Source of the DNA: Inhella inkyongensis
Lineage (GTDB): Bacteria > Pseudomonadota > Gammaproteobacteria > Burkholderiales > Burkholderiaceae_C
Length of the DNA: 64,000 nucleotides
Direction: 5' to 3'
NCBI RefSeq assembly: GCF_005952805.1
Contig: NZ_CP040709.1
Coordinates: forward strand, 744,001-808,000
The notes under the pieces are model-generated. The model was given only the letters and a program-made list of their open reading frames with translations. It was not told the origin of the DNA and made no database searches. Shown here piece by piece: positions 1 to 8,596 of this stretch; positions within the stretch are counted from its first letter, which is position 1; every line of letters begins with the position of its first letter. A program made the translations under genes and the position numbers.

Positions 1-114
1 GAGCACTATGCGCGCTTTCTCCGGGCGACTTTGTTGCAGCATCCCAGCGTGCAGGACTGCAAGACCAGTTTTGTTCTGGAGCGCGTGAAAGTTCGAACGG
101 CTGTGCCGCTCTGA
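1..114 (+). CDS. Lrp/AsnC-family regulator, C-terminal fragment
   Basis: The window opens inside a reading frame whose last 37 residues end in VKVRTAVPL before a TGA stop at 112-114. The segment resembles the end of the ligand-sensing (RAM) domain of Lrp/AsnC transcription regulators, whose last strand often reads V-K-x-x-T-x-x-P-L/I. The start and the DNA-binding domain lie outside the window, so the family call rests on a short tail only. It converges on the HDOD gene with two bases between the stops. Confidence 0.5.
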   Translation, partial: EHYARFLRATLLQHPSVQDCKTSFVLERVKVRTAVPL

Positions 115-116
115 CC

Positions 117-977
117 TTAGCCGAGGTCCATCACCAGGCGTTTGGTCGGCTCTAGCCCCAGGTTGAGTAGCTCGCCAATCTCTTTGAGGTCATCGGGGAT
201 GGCGGGGTTGGACCAGCTCAGTGCGCTGTGCCGGGCAAGCCTCACGGCCAAGCGCACGCACTGCACTTGGGCATCCGCCTCGCAACGCTCGTCGGTAATG
301 TGCGCCAACAAGGGGGGCAGATGCCAAGCCTTCATGAGCGCCTGTTCGAGTGCCGATAGTTCAATCCCAAGCACCTGGCGCTGCGCCTTCACGCTGCGAA
401 GGCTGGGGTCGGCGGTCTGCAGGCGGCGAATCTCCTGGGCCAGTGCCGGGGCGTGGCACCACAGCAGCACCTCGGCAAAGTCATGCAGTAACGCTGCGCT
501 GTGGATGATTTGTGCGTCCTGATCCATCCGATGCGCGGCGAACGCGAGTGCATAGCGCGCTGCCCGCTCGGAACGCCGCAACACTGCATCCACCCCCTGC
601 AAGGCCTCAGGGCGCCCCAGTAGCCATTGTTCTACGCTGGGTTGCAGGCCAAATGTCGTGAAGAAGGGGGTAATGCCCATCAACACGACGGCACTGGTAA
701 TCGTCTCGGCGTCTGCATTGCGGCGTTCCCGCCCCAGCTGGGCGGTGGCCACAAGCACCTTGAGGGTCATCAGTGGGTCGGTCGAAAACGTCTCTCCTAC
801 CAGGTGGGCATCGACTTCATCCTCGTCGGCGCGCAACTGTTCCAGGGCCTCGACGCTGGTGCTCAGGATGGGAATGTCCTGTGCACAGAAGTGCGCCACC
901 CAGCTCGAGAGGCTGGGGAGCGGGCGATCCAAAAAGCTGCGCGGCACGGCGTCCATAGGCGTGAGCGTCTGGGGCAT
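117..977 (-). CDS. HDOD-domain signalling protein
   Basis: This 286-residue protein has the HDOD layout: an N-terminal helical part with LPSLSSWVAHF and SALEQLR, then the central HSAALLHDFAEVLLW stretch (about residues 158-172) that marks the degenerate HD fold, then a helical C-terminus. HDOD proteins are usually regulatory rather than catalytic and often act with cyclic-di-GMP signalling or chemotaxis; the substrate is unknown here. There is no membrane segment, so it should be cytosolic. The gene appears to stand alone. Confidence 0.75.
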   Translation of the reverse strand: MPQTLTPMDAVPRSFLDRPLPSLSSWVAHFCAQDIPILSTSVEALEQLRADEDEVDAHLVGETFSTDPLMTLKVLVATAQLGRERRNADAETITSAVVLMGITPFFTTFGLQPSVEQWLLGRPEALQGVDAVLRRSERAARYALAFAAHRMDQDAQIIHSAALLHDFAEVLLWCHAPALAQEIRRLQTADPSLRSVKAQRQVLGIELSALEQALMKAWHLPPLLAHITDERCEADAQVQCVRLAVRLARHSALSWSNPAIPDDLKEIGELLNLGLEPTKRLVMDLG

Positions 978-1048
978 CAGGATGGTGCGCCTGATGATAG
1001 GCGCCGTGCGGGCCGGTCATGCCGCAATAAGACCGGCCCGAGCGTGCA

Positions 1049-1294
1049 TTACAGGCGCTCCAGCCCTTGAAGGAAGGTGAAGCGCGGCTCGCCGTTCTCA
1101 AACAGGACCCCATGGCCGGTTCTGGGATCGCGGCGGTATTCCAGGTCGGGCGCCTCCGAGGCGGGGCGCTGATGCTGGGCCAGTTGCGCGGCCGCAGCGT
1201 CGAGAAGGCGGCTGAGACGATGCAGCAGCTGGATCAGGAGCTGCGTGAAGAAGGGGCGCCCGTTGGCTCGAGCGGTGGTCAAGATGGCTTGCAT
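1049..1294 (-). CDS. small hypothetical protein, 81 aa
   Basis: I chose the ATG at 1294 because AGGAG lies 7 bases upstream of it; a longer frame from 1318 lacks such a site. The product begins MQAILTTARANG, has a leucine-rich helical stretch (FFTQLLIQLLHRLSRLLDAAAAQL), and ends with YRRDPRTGHGVLFENGEPRFTFLQGL. I do not recognise a family. It follows another short gene on the same strand at 1334-1516, so the two may be co-transcribed. Confidence 0.5.
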   Translation of the reverse strand: MQAILTTARANGRPFFTQLLIQLLHRLSRLLDAAAAQLAQHQRPASEAPDLEYRRDPRTGHGVLFENGEPRFTFLQGLERL

Positions 1295-1333
1295 GTTGTG
1301 CTCCTGCGGCACCGCCAAGTCGCGGGCCTTGAT

Positions 1334-1516
1334 TCAGTCTTTGTGGGGTGGGCTCCAGAGTTCCCGCAGGCTTTGGGCCAGTGCGCGCTGGTTGTCGCGG
1401 CGGGGACTTCCGCTTTGGTGGCGACCGGCCTGTCGAAATTGGGCTGGCACCACCAGCGGATTGCGCGGTTTGCGCATCGCAAGGGTCAGCGGACGGGGTG
1501 AGGTGAATTGCGGCAT
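1334..1516 (-). CDS. small basic hypothetical protein, 60 aa
   Basis: The ATG at 1516 is preceded by AGGAGCAAGTC, a good ribosome binding site, which favours it over the upstream start at 1579. The product is short and rich in Arg, Pro and Gln (RPLTLAMRKPRNPLVVPAQFRQAGRHQ). I see no recognisable domain. It lies 40 bases upstream of the 81-residue gene on the same strand, so the pair may form a small transcription unit. Confidence 0.4.
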   Translation of the reverse strand: MPQFTSPRPLTLAMRKPRNPLVVPAQFRQAGRHQSGSPRRDNQRALAQSLRELWSPPHKD

Positions 1517-1702
1517 GACTTGCTCCTGATCAACGAAGTGAGCTAAACGTTGCTCATATGATAAACAAGAATTGCGCAAACGTGCAAGCGCTTTGCTGTC
1601 GGCTCGGCACGACGGCGTGCGCAGCCGTCCCCAGCAGGCTCAGGCTGCAATAGCGGGATGCAATAGCGGGATCGAAGGGGGCAGGGCGGGGCTGGTGGCC
1701 GC

Positions 1703-2278
1703 TCAGCGCTTCTTGGGTTTCAGTGGGGCAATGCCCTTCGCCACTTGCTCCCAGGCGCTGGCCTCGCTGGCCGCTGCGGCGGGTGCTTGGCTTTGCGGCT
1801 TGGTGGGGCGGATGCCGGCGGGCGAGGCTGCCTCAGTCGGCGGTGTGAGCACTTCGCCCAGTAGGTCCAGCAACCGAGTCCGGGCGCGCTGCGGGTGGCG
1901 CCGGTAGTAGGTCAGCACCAGGCCCACGATGAAGCGCTCGTCATCGTCTTGGGGCAGGCTGGGGTTCAGATCCGTGACGGAGGCGGCAACGGGTGCCGCA
2001 CCGGAGGGCGCCGAACCGTGCTCTTGGTCCATCCAAAACACGGGTTTGTGGCTGAGTTGCTCGAACTGACGTGCCAGGCGTTCCCCGATTTGTCGCGAGC
2101 GACTTTTGATTTGGCTCCAGTAGCTGGGCTGAATCTGCAGGCGCTCGGCAAAGCGTCGCTCCAGCCCGCGGAGGGCAGCGGCATCGGGGTGTTTGACGGT
2201 GGCGGCGACGAATTCGTCGAACAAACGCAGCGCGTTGTCCAGACGGATCTGCGCCACGTCGCGGGGCGCGTTCGGCAT
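1703..2278 (-). CDS. helix-turn-helix-like DNA-binding protein
   Basis: From the ATG at 2278 the protein is 191 residues. The N-terminal ~85 residues (RLFDEFVAATVKHPDAAALRGLERRFAERL and SQIKSRSRQIGERLARQFEQLSHKPVFWMDQ) resemble the XRE-like regulators of Burkholderiales, in which a core helical domain ends with a K-P-x-x-W-M/L-D motif. The C-terminal half is low-complexity, Pro/Ala-rich and ends in basic KPKKR. A much longer frame continues upstream into the repeat region and the next gene's opposite strand; I reject that extension. The target is unknown. Confidence 0.55.
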   Translation of the reverse strand: MPNAPRDVAQIRLDNALRLFDEFVAATVKHPDAAALRGLERRFAERLQIQPSYWSQIKSRSRQIGERLARQFEQLSHKPVFWMDQEHGSAPSGAAPVAASVTDLNPSLPQDDDERFIVGLVLTYYRRHPQRARTRLLDLLGEVLTPPTEAASPAGIRPTKPQSQAPAAAASEASAWEQVAKGIAPLKPKKR

Positions 2279-2374
2279 GGTGCGCAATGATAAATGCCTC
2301 TTGCTCGCATGACCTGTGGAACTTCGCTGCCCGCTGCGCACAATCAACGCCCTCGCATCAATCAGGAGTGCGCC

Positions 2375-2941
2375 ATGCGTGCGTTGATTTTGTGTGTGCT
2401 CGGTCTCATCGGCTCCGTGGCGGGTGCCGCCGATCGGGCCATTGATAAAGAAGTGGTGATCAAGGCCACCTTGGAGCAGGCCTGGTCGAGCTGGACCACG
2501 CGCGAAGGCATCACGGCGTTCTTTGCGCCCGATGCCGTGATTGACGCCCGGGTGGGCGGGGCGTTTCAGATTTACATCGACCCAGGGGCCGCACCGGGCT
2601 CGCGGGGCGCGGACGACATGCGCTACATGGCCTTGCAGCCCCACAAGATGCTGAGTTTTGACTGGAATGCGCCGCCCTCGCTGCCCGAGGCGCGCGCCCA
2701 GCGCACCTTCGTGATGCTGCGATTTGAGAAAGTGGACGAGCAGCAGACGCGGGTGCGTTTGCACCATGTGGGCTGGGGCGATGGCGGCGAGTGGGACCGG
2801 GCCTATGCCTACTTCGATCGCGCCTGGGGTAATGTGCTGGCCAATCTGGTCAAGCGTTGGGAATCCGGCCCAGTGGACTGGACGGCCTGGTTGGCGCAAC
2901 TGCAAAAGATGCGAGAAGCGGCGGCCAAGAAGAGTCCCTAG
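2375..2941 (+). CDS. exported SRPBCC (AHSA1/START-like) domain protein
   Basis: Translation from the ATG at 2375, preceded by AGGAG, gives a 188-residue protein with a clear signal peptide (MRALILCVLGLIGSVAGA). The mature part begins DRAIDKEVVIKATLEQAWSSWTTREGITAFFAP, the start of an AHSA1-like SRPBCC fold, and holds the conserved GGAFQIY and RVRLHHVGWG elements. SRPBCC domains bind hydrophobic ligands in a deep cavity; the ligand is not predictable. The gene is divergent from the DNA-binding protein at 1703-2278. Its stop codon falls inside the left end of the repeat element. Confidence 0.75.
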   Translation: MRALILCVLGLIGSVAGAADRAIDKEVVIKATLEQAWSSWTTREGITAFFAPDAVIDARVGGAFQIYIDPGAAPGSRGADDMRYMALQPHKMLSFDWNAPPSLPEARAQRTFVMLRFEKVDEQQTRVRLHHVGWGDGGEWDRAYAYFDRAWGNVLANLVKRWESGPVDWTAWLAQLQKMREAAAKKSP

Positions 2942-3302
2942 GAAGGGTCTGCAAAACCCCGTGCAGCCTGCGTTTGCGAGAGAACCGGCCGGATCGTAGA
3001 GCGAGGTCGGACACAAACAGTCCAGCGGACTGTTTGTGCCTACCCGAGCGCCGGCGCTTTTGCGCGCCGGCGGCGCGCGAAGGTCGGACTCGCCGTCCGA
3101 CATCCGAGTGCGCCATCGACCGAGACGGCCGGTTCTCTCGCAAACCCTTGCGGGCCAAAGACTTTTCGGGCGATGGCCGGCGTTGCAAGCCTTGCTCAGG
3201 GCGAGACAGTCCAGTGGACTGTCTCGCGGCAGAGCGGCCTCAGCCTTGGCCCTCATCCCGAAAAGTATTGGCGCGGGCGCAGGGGGGGCAGACCCTCCCT
3301 AA
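2938..3302. repeat. intergenic palindromic repeat element, copy 1
   Basis: This 365-bp stretch without a convincing gene is shared, with divergence, with 11,426-11,706. Both copies begin near CCTAGG and TCTGCAAAACCCC and end with the inverse, CAGACCCTCCCTA. Internal inverted segments include GAGAGAACCGGCC against GGCCGGTTCTCTC, and ACTTTTCGGG against CCCGAAAAGT. This copy also holds two extra hairpins absent from copy 2 (arms ACAAACAGTCC/GGACTGTTTGT and GAGACAGTCC/GGACTGTCTC). No transposase is encoded, so it looks like a MITE-like or BIME-like dispersed element. Confidence 0.8.
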
Positions 3303-3308
3303 GTGGAC

Positions 3309-4400
3309 CTAAGCGCGCACCAGCAACTCTGGCGTCAATTCGGCCGGCGAGGCGGCACCGCACAGCGCCAACGCAATCTCGAATTCGTCGCGCAGCAGGC
3401 GCAGCACATGCGCCACGCCGCGCGCGCCCTCCACGGCCAAAGCTTCCACGGCCGGCCGGCCCACAAACACCGCGTTTGCGCCCAAGGCCAGGGCCTTGAG
3501 CACATCGGTGCCGCGCCGAATTCCACCATCAACAATCAAGGGCCACACAGGGCCAACGGCCTGCCGCACTCCGGGTAAGGCGGCGCAGGTGCTGATGGCG
3601 CCATCCAGAGTGCGCCCGCCGTGGTTGCTCACCCAACCCGCCGCCGCGCCCAGCTCGCAGGTCCGCCTAGCGTCCAGTGGGTGCAGAAGGCCTTTGACGA
3701 TCACCGGCAGGGGACTGGCGTGTACCAGGGCCTCCAGCTGTTGCCAGTCCGGCGCATGGGCCAGCAAGCCGCCGCATAGTGGCGGGAGGGCAAAGGCCGG
3801 GGTGGGCGGGTGGGCGCCTGGGATGGCATTGGCCTTGCTCAACTCGGGCGGCAGCACAAACCCAGCACGCCGCTCGCGGTCGCGGGCGCCATGCACGGGG
3901 GCATCCACCGTGAACACAATGGCCTCCATGCCGGCCTGGGCCGCTTGGTCAAAAAGGCGCAAGGTGCGCGCCAGGGAGCCCTGCCAGTAGGCCTGTGCCC
4001 ACAGCGGGCCCCGCCCCGGCTCGTCGCGTACCAAGCGCACCAAATCGGCCCACGGTCGGCTGGCCTGGCTGCTGATGGCACAGGCCGACCCCTGCATGGC
4101 AGCCGCCAGCACCGTGCCGGCCTCGGCCTCTTGGTGGAAGAGCTGATGCGCAGCCACCGGCGCCAGGCCAATGGGGTGGGCCCAGCGGCGCCCGAGCAAC
4201 TCGATCTGCGTGTGTCCCTGCGCCATGGGACTGAGCACACGCGGCAGCAGGCGCCAGGCCTGCCAGGCTTGGGTGTTGTCGCGCAGCGTGAGCTCGTCCG
4301 CTGCGCCGCCAGCCAGATAAGCCCAGGCCTCAGGCGGCAGCAGCTCCCGCGCCCGCGCGGCGTAGTCCTGCAAGTTGATGAGCGCTGCGGTGTTCGACAT
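3309..4400 (-). CDS. FMN-dependent alpha-hydroxy-acid dehydrogenase/oxidase
   Basis: The 363-residue protein from the ATG at 4400 has the order of the lactate dehydrogenase/glycolate oxidase family: an N-terminal segment INLQDYAARARELLPPEAWAYLAGGAADELTLRDN, the substrate-binding and catalytic part VSNHGGRTLDGA with the catalytic His, and the FMN phosphate site LALGANAVFVGRP. It oxidises a 2-hydroxy acid to a 2-oxo acid using FMN; the exact substrate is not evident. It lies 13 bases downstream of an NADP-dependent oxidoreductase gene on the same strand. Confidence 0.85.
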   Translation of the reverse strand: MSNTAALINLQDYAARARELLPPEAWAYLAGGAADELTLRDNTQAWQAWRLLPRVLSPMAQGHTQIELLGRRWAHPIGLAPVAAHQLFHQEAEAGTVLAAAMQGSACAISSQASRPWADLVRLVRDEPGRGPLWAQAYWQGSLARTLRLFDQAAQAGMEAIVFTVDAPVHGARDRERRAGFVLPPELSKANAIPGAHPPTPAFALPPLCGGLLAHAPDWQQLEALVHASPLPVIVKGLLHPLDARRTCELGAAAGWVSNHGGRTLDGAISTCAALPGVRQAVGPVWPLIVDGGIRRGTDVLKALALGANAVFVGRPAVEALAVEGARGVAHVLRLLRDEFEIALALCGAASPAELTPELLVRA

Positions 4401-4413
4401 CGCTTCGGGCTGT

Positions 4414-5448
4414 TCAGTCCGCCAACTGCAGCACCAACTTGCCGAAGTTCTCGCCCTTAAAGAGCTTGAGCAAGGTCGCTGGGAAGACGTCAACCGAGCC
4501 GCGCACCACGTCTTCCTTGCTGTGCATGCGCCCCTCTTTCAGGTAGCCCGCCATCTCCAACACGGCCTCTCCATAGCGCGGCGCGTAATCAAACACCACG
4601 ATGCCTTCCATGCGAGCGCGGTTCACCAACAGGCTCAGGTAGTTCTTCGGTCCGACGATGCCCTCGGTGCTGTTGTACTGGCTGATAGCGCCGCAAATGA
4701 TGATGCGGGCCTTGCGATTGATGCGAGTCAGCACGGTGTCCAGGATGTCGCCGCCGACGTTGTCGAAATAGATGTCGACTCCGTCCGGGCAGTGGGCTTT
4801 CAGCCCTTCGCGCACCGATCCGGCCTTGTAATCGATGCAGGCGTCAAACCCCAGCTCCTTCACCACCCACTCGCACTTGGCGCTACCGCCGGCAATGCCC
4901 ACCACCCGGCAGCCTTTGATCTTGGCCATCTGGCCCACTGTCTGACCGACGGCGCCAGCCGCTCCCGACACGACCACCGTTTCACCCGCCTTGGGCTGGC
5001 CCACATCCATCAGTCCGAAGTAGCCGGTCATGCCCGGCATGCCCAGCACATTGAGCCACTGGGTCACGGAGCCCAAGCGCGGATCGATTTTGGTGAGCCC
5101 GGTGCGCTTGACCTGATCGCCTGGCACCAGGCAGTAGTCCTGCACGCCGCTGCCGCCGCTCACCAGGTCTCCCACGGCAAAGCCTGGATGGGCGCTGGCG
5201 ATCACCCGGCCGATGCCGCCGGCGCGCATGACGGCCCCGATCTCGACCGGCGGGATGTAGCTCTTGCCCTCATTCATCCAGCCGCGCATGGCGGGGTCCA
5301 GGCTCAGGCAGAGGTTCTGGAACAGCACGCCGCCCTCCTGAGGAGCCCTCACGGCCTCTTCGGTGTGCTGCCAGCACTCGGGGCCGGGCAGGCCCTGGGG
5401 ACGCTGGGCCAGGCGAATCTGTCGATTGATGAGGTGATCGAAGTTCAT
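4414..5448 (-). CDS. MDR-family NADP-dependent oxidoreductase (CurA/leukotriene B4 dehydrogenase-like)
   Basis: The 344-residue protein starts MNFDHLINRQIRLAQRPQG. It has the zinc-free medium-chain reductase pattern: LCLSLDPAMRGWMNE near residue 50, the nucleotide-binding VVVSGAAGAVGQTVGQMAKIKG near 155, and VDIYFDNVGGDILD. These enzymes reduce the double bond of alpha,beta-unsaturated ketones and aldehydes with NADPH. It is followed at 13 bases by the hydroxy-acid dehydrogenase and preceded at about 30 bases by a LysR gene on the same strand, so the three may be one unit. Confidence 0.85.
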   Translation of the reverse strand: MNFDHLINRQIRLAQRPQGLPGPECWQHTEEAVRAPQEGGVLFQNLCLSLDPAMRGWMNEGKSYIPPVEIGAVMRAGGIGRVIASAHPGFAVGDLVSGGSGVQDYCLVPGDQVKRTGLTKIDPRLGSVTQWLNVLGMPGMTGYFGLMDVGQPKAGETVVVSGAAGAVGQTVGQMAKIKGCRVVGIAGGSAKCEWVVKELGFDACIDYKAGSVREGLKAHCPDGVDIYFDNVGGDILDTVLTRINRKARIIICGAISQYNSTEGIVGPKNYLSLLVNRARMEGIVVFDYAPRYGEAVLEMAGYLKEGRMHSKEDVVRGSVDVFPATLLKLFKGENFGKLVLQLAD

Positions 5449-5477
5449 GCGGCGGCTCGCTGGGAAAAGGCGCGAGC

Positions 5478-6404
5478 TTAAGCCTGCAGGGGGCGCAGGC
5501 CCGCCAGCAAGTCGCGCTCTGTGCCCAGGGTCTTGAGCAGCCACTCCCGTACCGCCTTGACACGAACGGTTTCGCGCAATTCGGGGTGCGAAAGCAGCCA
5601 CAGCTCGGAGTCGCAATCGGCCAAGGGTTCACCCAGGCGGGCGAGGGCGGGTTCGGTGTCGCCCAAAAAGCAGGGCAGCACCGCCAGCCCCAGCCCCAGT
5701 GTGCAGGCGCTGCGCACCGCCAGCAGGCCGGAGAAGCGCAGGGTCACCTGCTCCAGAGGTACTTGCGAGGCCAGCCAGCGCAAGGCCTTGCTGCCGGCCG
5801 CGGAGTCGTCCAGGGCCAACCAGGGCACTTCGGCCAAGGGCGCGCGCCGAAAGCGAGCCAGTTTGCTGCGCGCGGCATAGATTGCATGCCGCAGCGGGCC
5901 GATGCGCTGTCCGATCAGGTGGGCCGGGGGTTCGGTGGCGGGGCGCAGGGCTAGGTCGGCTTCGCGCTGCGACAGGTTGTGGAAGTCGTTGCGCGCCGAG
6001 GCCATCAGTTGGATGTCTGGGAGTGCGCGCTGCAGCGCGGGCAGACGGGGAAGCAGCAGCGCGCCAATCACGCCCTCTGTGCTGGCCAGTCGGACCAGGC
6101 CCCGGGGGCGGAGGTCCTCGCCCTGCACCCGCAGCAAGGCCGCGTGGGCCTGGGCTTGCATGCCCCGCCCGGCCTCGGCCAGGGCCTCTCCGGCCGCGGT
6201 GGCGGTGTAGTGCCCTGCGCGGCGGTCAAACAGGCGCACGCCCAGATGCTGCTCCAGCGCCTGCAGTCGGCGAAAGGCGGTGGCGTGGCTGAGGCTGCGG
6301 GCCTTGGCCGCCTGCACCAAGCTGCCGTAGTGCGCGATTTCGGTGACCAGCAGCCAGTCATCAATGCGATGGGAGTCGCCCTGGGTGGAGACGGTGATGG
6401 GCAT
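5478..6404 (-). CDS. LysR-family transcriptional regulator
   Basis: The protein has an N-terminal winged helix (DWLLVTEIAHYGSLVQAAKARSLSHATAFRRLQALEQHLGVRLFDRR) followed by a periplasmic-binding-protein-like effector domain, as in LysR regulators of about 300 residues. I use the ATG at 6404; an in-frame ATG at 6428 would add eight residues. It is divergent from the exported hydrolase gene at 6511, and LysR proteins commonly control a divergent neighbour, so the intergenic stretch 6405-6510 is the likely operator. The effector is unknown. Confidence 0.85.
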   Translation of the reverse strand: MPITVSTQGDSHRIDDWLLVTEIAHYGSLVQAAKARSLSHATAFRRLQALEQHLGVRLFDRRAGHYTATAAGEALAEAGRGMQAQAHAALLRVQGEDLRPRGLVRLASTEGVIGALLLPRLPALQRALPDIQLMASARNDFHNLSQREADLALRPATEPPAHLIGQRIGPLRHAIYAARSKLARFRRAPLAEVPWLALDDSAAGSKALRWLASQVPLEQVTLRFSGLLAVRSACTLGLGLAVLPCFLGDTEPALARLGEPLADCDSELWLLSHPELRETVRVKAVREWLLKTLGTERDLLAGLRPLQA

Positions 6405-6510
6405 GGTGTCTTTCAGAAATGCAAGCATGGATTGCAAAAGTCGCTGATGGACTTGCGAAACCGCATCCTAGAGTCGGTGCCATGCCGCAGGAGCGGCCCA
6501 ACACCAGGAG

Positions 6511-7512
6511 ATGGCAATGTTGAAACCCTCATGGCACGCTGGCGTGCTCGCCGCATTCTTCCTGGGCTGGGGGTGGACGCTGGCGCCCGGTTTGGCGCGG
6601 GCCGAGGCGCCGATTTGGGATGGCAACAAGGTGCAGATGCAAAGCCTGCGCTTGGCTCCCGGGGCCTTTGCCCATGTGCCGGCGGATGCCGCTGCACTCA
6701 ATGCCCAGGGCGGCGCGGCGGCGACCAGTGGGGGCTTGATCGTCGGCACGCGCGGTGCGCTGCTCATCGAGACCATGCTGAACCGGCGCCTGCACGACCA
6801 GGTGCGGCAACTGGCCGCCAAAGCGGCGCCCGGCAAGCCCCTGCTGTATGCGGTGAACACCAGCTCTCACGGCGACCACTCTTTCGGCAATATGTTTCTG
6901 CCGCGCGAGACCCGTCTGATTCAACATGAGCACACCGCGAAGTTCATCGCCGAGCATCTCGAGCAGGACAAGGCCTTCATGCTGCAGCACTTCGGCAAGG
7001 GCCGTGGCATCGAGCCCATCCGCGCGAGAGCGCCCGACATCCTGCTGCCTGCGGGAGGCAAGCTGGTGATCGATCTGGGCGAGCGCCAAGTAGAGATTCA
7101 TGACTTCGGGTTTGCGCAGACTGGCGGCGACCTGTGGGTCTGGGATCCTCAGTCCAAGACGATGTGGGCCGGCAACCCGGTGATTGCGGCGAGGCCGGCG
7201 CTGCCCTGGCTGTTGGATGGCAAGCTGGTGCAGACCTTGGCCACGCTGCAAAAGGTCTACGACTTTCTACCCGCTGAGGCCACCGTGGTTCCGGGTCATG
7301 GCGTACCCATGGGCCGCGAAGCCTTGCGCTGGCATCTCGACTATCTATCCGCCGTGAAGCAGGGGGTGCAGGGCGCTTTGGCTCGGGGCTTGACGCTGGA
7401 GCAGACCGTGGCGGAGGTCAAGCTGACCGAATTCCGCGGCTATGCCTTGTTCGACTGGGTGCACCCGGGCCTGAATGTGCCGGCCGCTTACAAGGATCTG
7501 AGCGCCAAGTGA
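6511..7512 (+). CDS. exported metallo-beta-lactamase-fold protein
   Basis: The 333-residue protein has a signal peptide ending near GLARAEA and an MBL-fold body: GLIVGTRGALLIETM, NTSSHGDHSFGN near residue 129, GFAQTGGDLWVW and a late VVPGHGVP. The usual HxHxDH zinc motif reads S-x-H-x-D-H here, so the first His ligand is replaced by Ser. The protein may bind a single metal or act on an atypical substrate. The gene is divergent from the LysR regulator, which probably controls it. Confidence 0.8.
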   Translation: MAMLKPSWHAGVLAAFFLGWGWTLAPGLARAEAPIWDGNKVQMQSLRLAPGAFAHVPADAAALNAQGGAAATSGGLIVGTRGALLIETMLNRRLHDQVRQLAAKAAPGKPLLYAVNTSSHGDHSFGNMFLPRETRLIQHEHTAKFIAEHLEQDKAFMLQHFGKGRGIEPIRARAPDILLPAGGKLVIDLGERQVEIHDFGFAQTGGDLWVWDPQSKTMWAGNPVIAARPALPWLLDGKLVQTLATLQKVYDFLPAEATVVPGHGVPMGREALRWHLDYLSAVKQGVQGALARGLTLEQTVAEVKLTEFRGYALFDWVHPGLNVPAAYKDLSAK

Positions 7513-7522
7513 GCTGAGGGAA

Positions 7523-8596
7523 TCAGAGCCGGAGGAACTGGCGCATGGCGCTGAGTTCCTCCTCCAGAGCACGCTCAAAGGCAGGGTCCTGCGGGCGCGT
7601 GTCGACGAAGCCCAGCTCGTGCTGCAGTTCGCCCTTCAGCAGCTTCAGGTTGGCCCAGCCGATGACTTGATCGCGCCACAGCAGGGGCAGGGCGTAATGC
7701 CCACGCACCCGTTTGGCGGCCGGGGTGTATGCCTCAAAACGATACGCCCAGCCCCAGAACTGCTCGAAGCGTGGTCGGTCCCAGACCACCGGGTCGAAAG
7801 GGGCCAGCAGGCGGACCTTGGCGGGAATGCGCCAAGCTTGGGCCGGGTCTTCGGCGGCCGGCCAGAACCAATCCACACCCTCCACCCGGGCCTGCCCCAG
7901 CCGGGACTTGGCGCGCACAAAGGCTGCGCGGCGCCGGGACTCCCATTGCGGCACGGCCGCGTAAAGCATGCTGACCAAACGGCTCAAGCCCGTGGCGGTG
8001 AGCGGCGCGTACTTTTGCACCAGCGCGTCGACCAGGGCGTCCAGCGCGGCGTCGATGTCCTCGGGCGCCTGCCAGGGGTTGGCCAGGGCATAGCAGCGCG
8101 TCCCGTTGTCGCGTCGCGTCACATCCAAAAAGCCGCGGTAGTGCAGACCGTCGAGCAACTCCGTGGAAAGGCGGCTGTTGCCGCCGAACCAGTTCTTCAC
8201 CTTGCCGTGGCCCAGCGCGGCGTCCACATCCGCAGGATGTGCCTCCCCCAGAAGACCCACCTGTTCGAGCACGGCGTCGGCTTGCTTCCAGCGGGCTTTG
8301 TCCCAGACCCGTCGGGCCGTGCGAGGGTGCATGAGCACGCGCAGCTCGGGGGTGACGAAGCCGTAGTTGATGAAGAAGTCTTCCTGCAGCGGCAGCTGTG
8401 GGTAGCGACGTTCCAGATCCCCCGCCTTGTAGGCACGGACGCGGTGGCGCAGCGTCAGGTCCTGCGCCCGTGCGGGCGCGCGCAGCGGGTCGGCCTGTAC
8501 AAAGCCACCCAGGCGGTGTACGGCGTCCAGCAACGTGGTGGGTGCAAACAGGCTGCGTGCCACCGCATAGCGGCGCAGGGTCTTCAGTTGGAGCAT
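7523..8596 (-). CDS. YcaQ-type winged-helix DNA glycosylase-family protein
   Basis: From the ATG at 8596 the product is 357 residues. It matches the YcaQ (HTH_42) family: LDAVHRLGGFVQADPLRAPARAQDL near the N-terminus contains the Q-x-D motif needed for catalysis in studied members, followed by three winged-helix-like segments and a C-terminal LLAPFDPVVWDRPRFEQFWGW. Family members unhook DNA interstrand crosslinks. The gene start overlaps the end of the MerR-type regulator gene by 13 bases, which suggests co-transcription. Confidence 0.8.
   Translation of the reverse strand: MLQLKTLRRYAVARSLFAPTTLLDAVHRLGGFVQADPLRAPARAQDLTLRHRVRAYKAGDLERRYPQLPLQEDFFINYGFVTPELRVLMHPRTARRVWDKARWKQADAVLEQVGLLGEAHPADVDAALGHGKVKNWFGGNSRLSTELLDGLHYRGFLDVTRRDNGTRCYALANPWQAPEDIDAALDALVDALVQKYAPLTATGLSRLVSMLYAAVPQWESRRRAAFVRAKSRLGQARVEGVDWFWPAAEDPAQAWRIPAKVRLLAPFDPVVWDRPRFEQFWGWAYRFEAYTPAAKRVRGHYALPLLWRDQVIGWANLKLLKGELQHELGFVDTRPQDPAFERALEEELSAMRQFLRL

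Noticed and set aside
1703..3256. A 517-codon minus-strand frame extending the regulator at 1703-2278.
   Set aside because: Its upper part runs through the repeat element and antisense to the SRPBCC gene; the ATG at 2278 gives a sensible protein.
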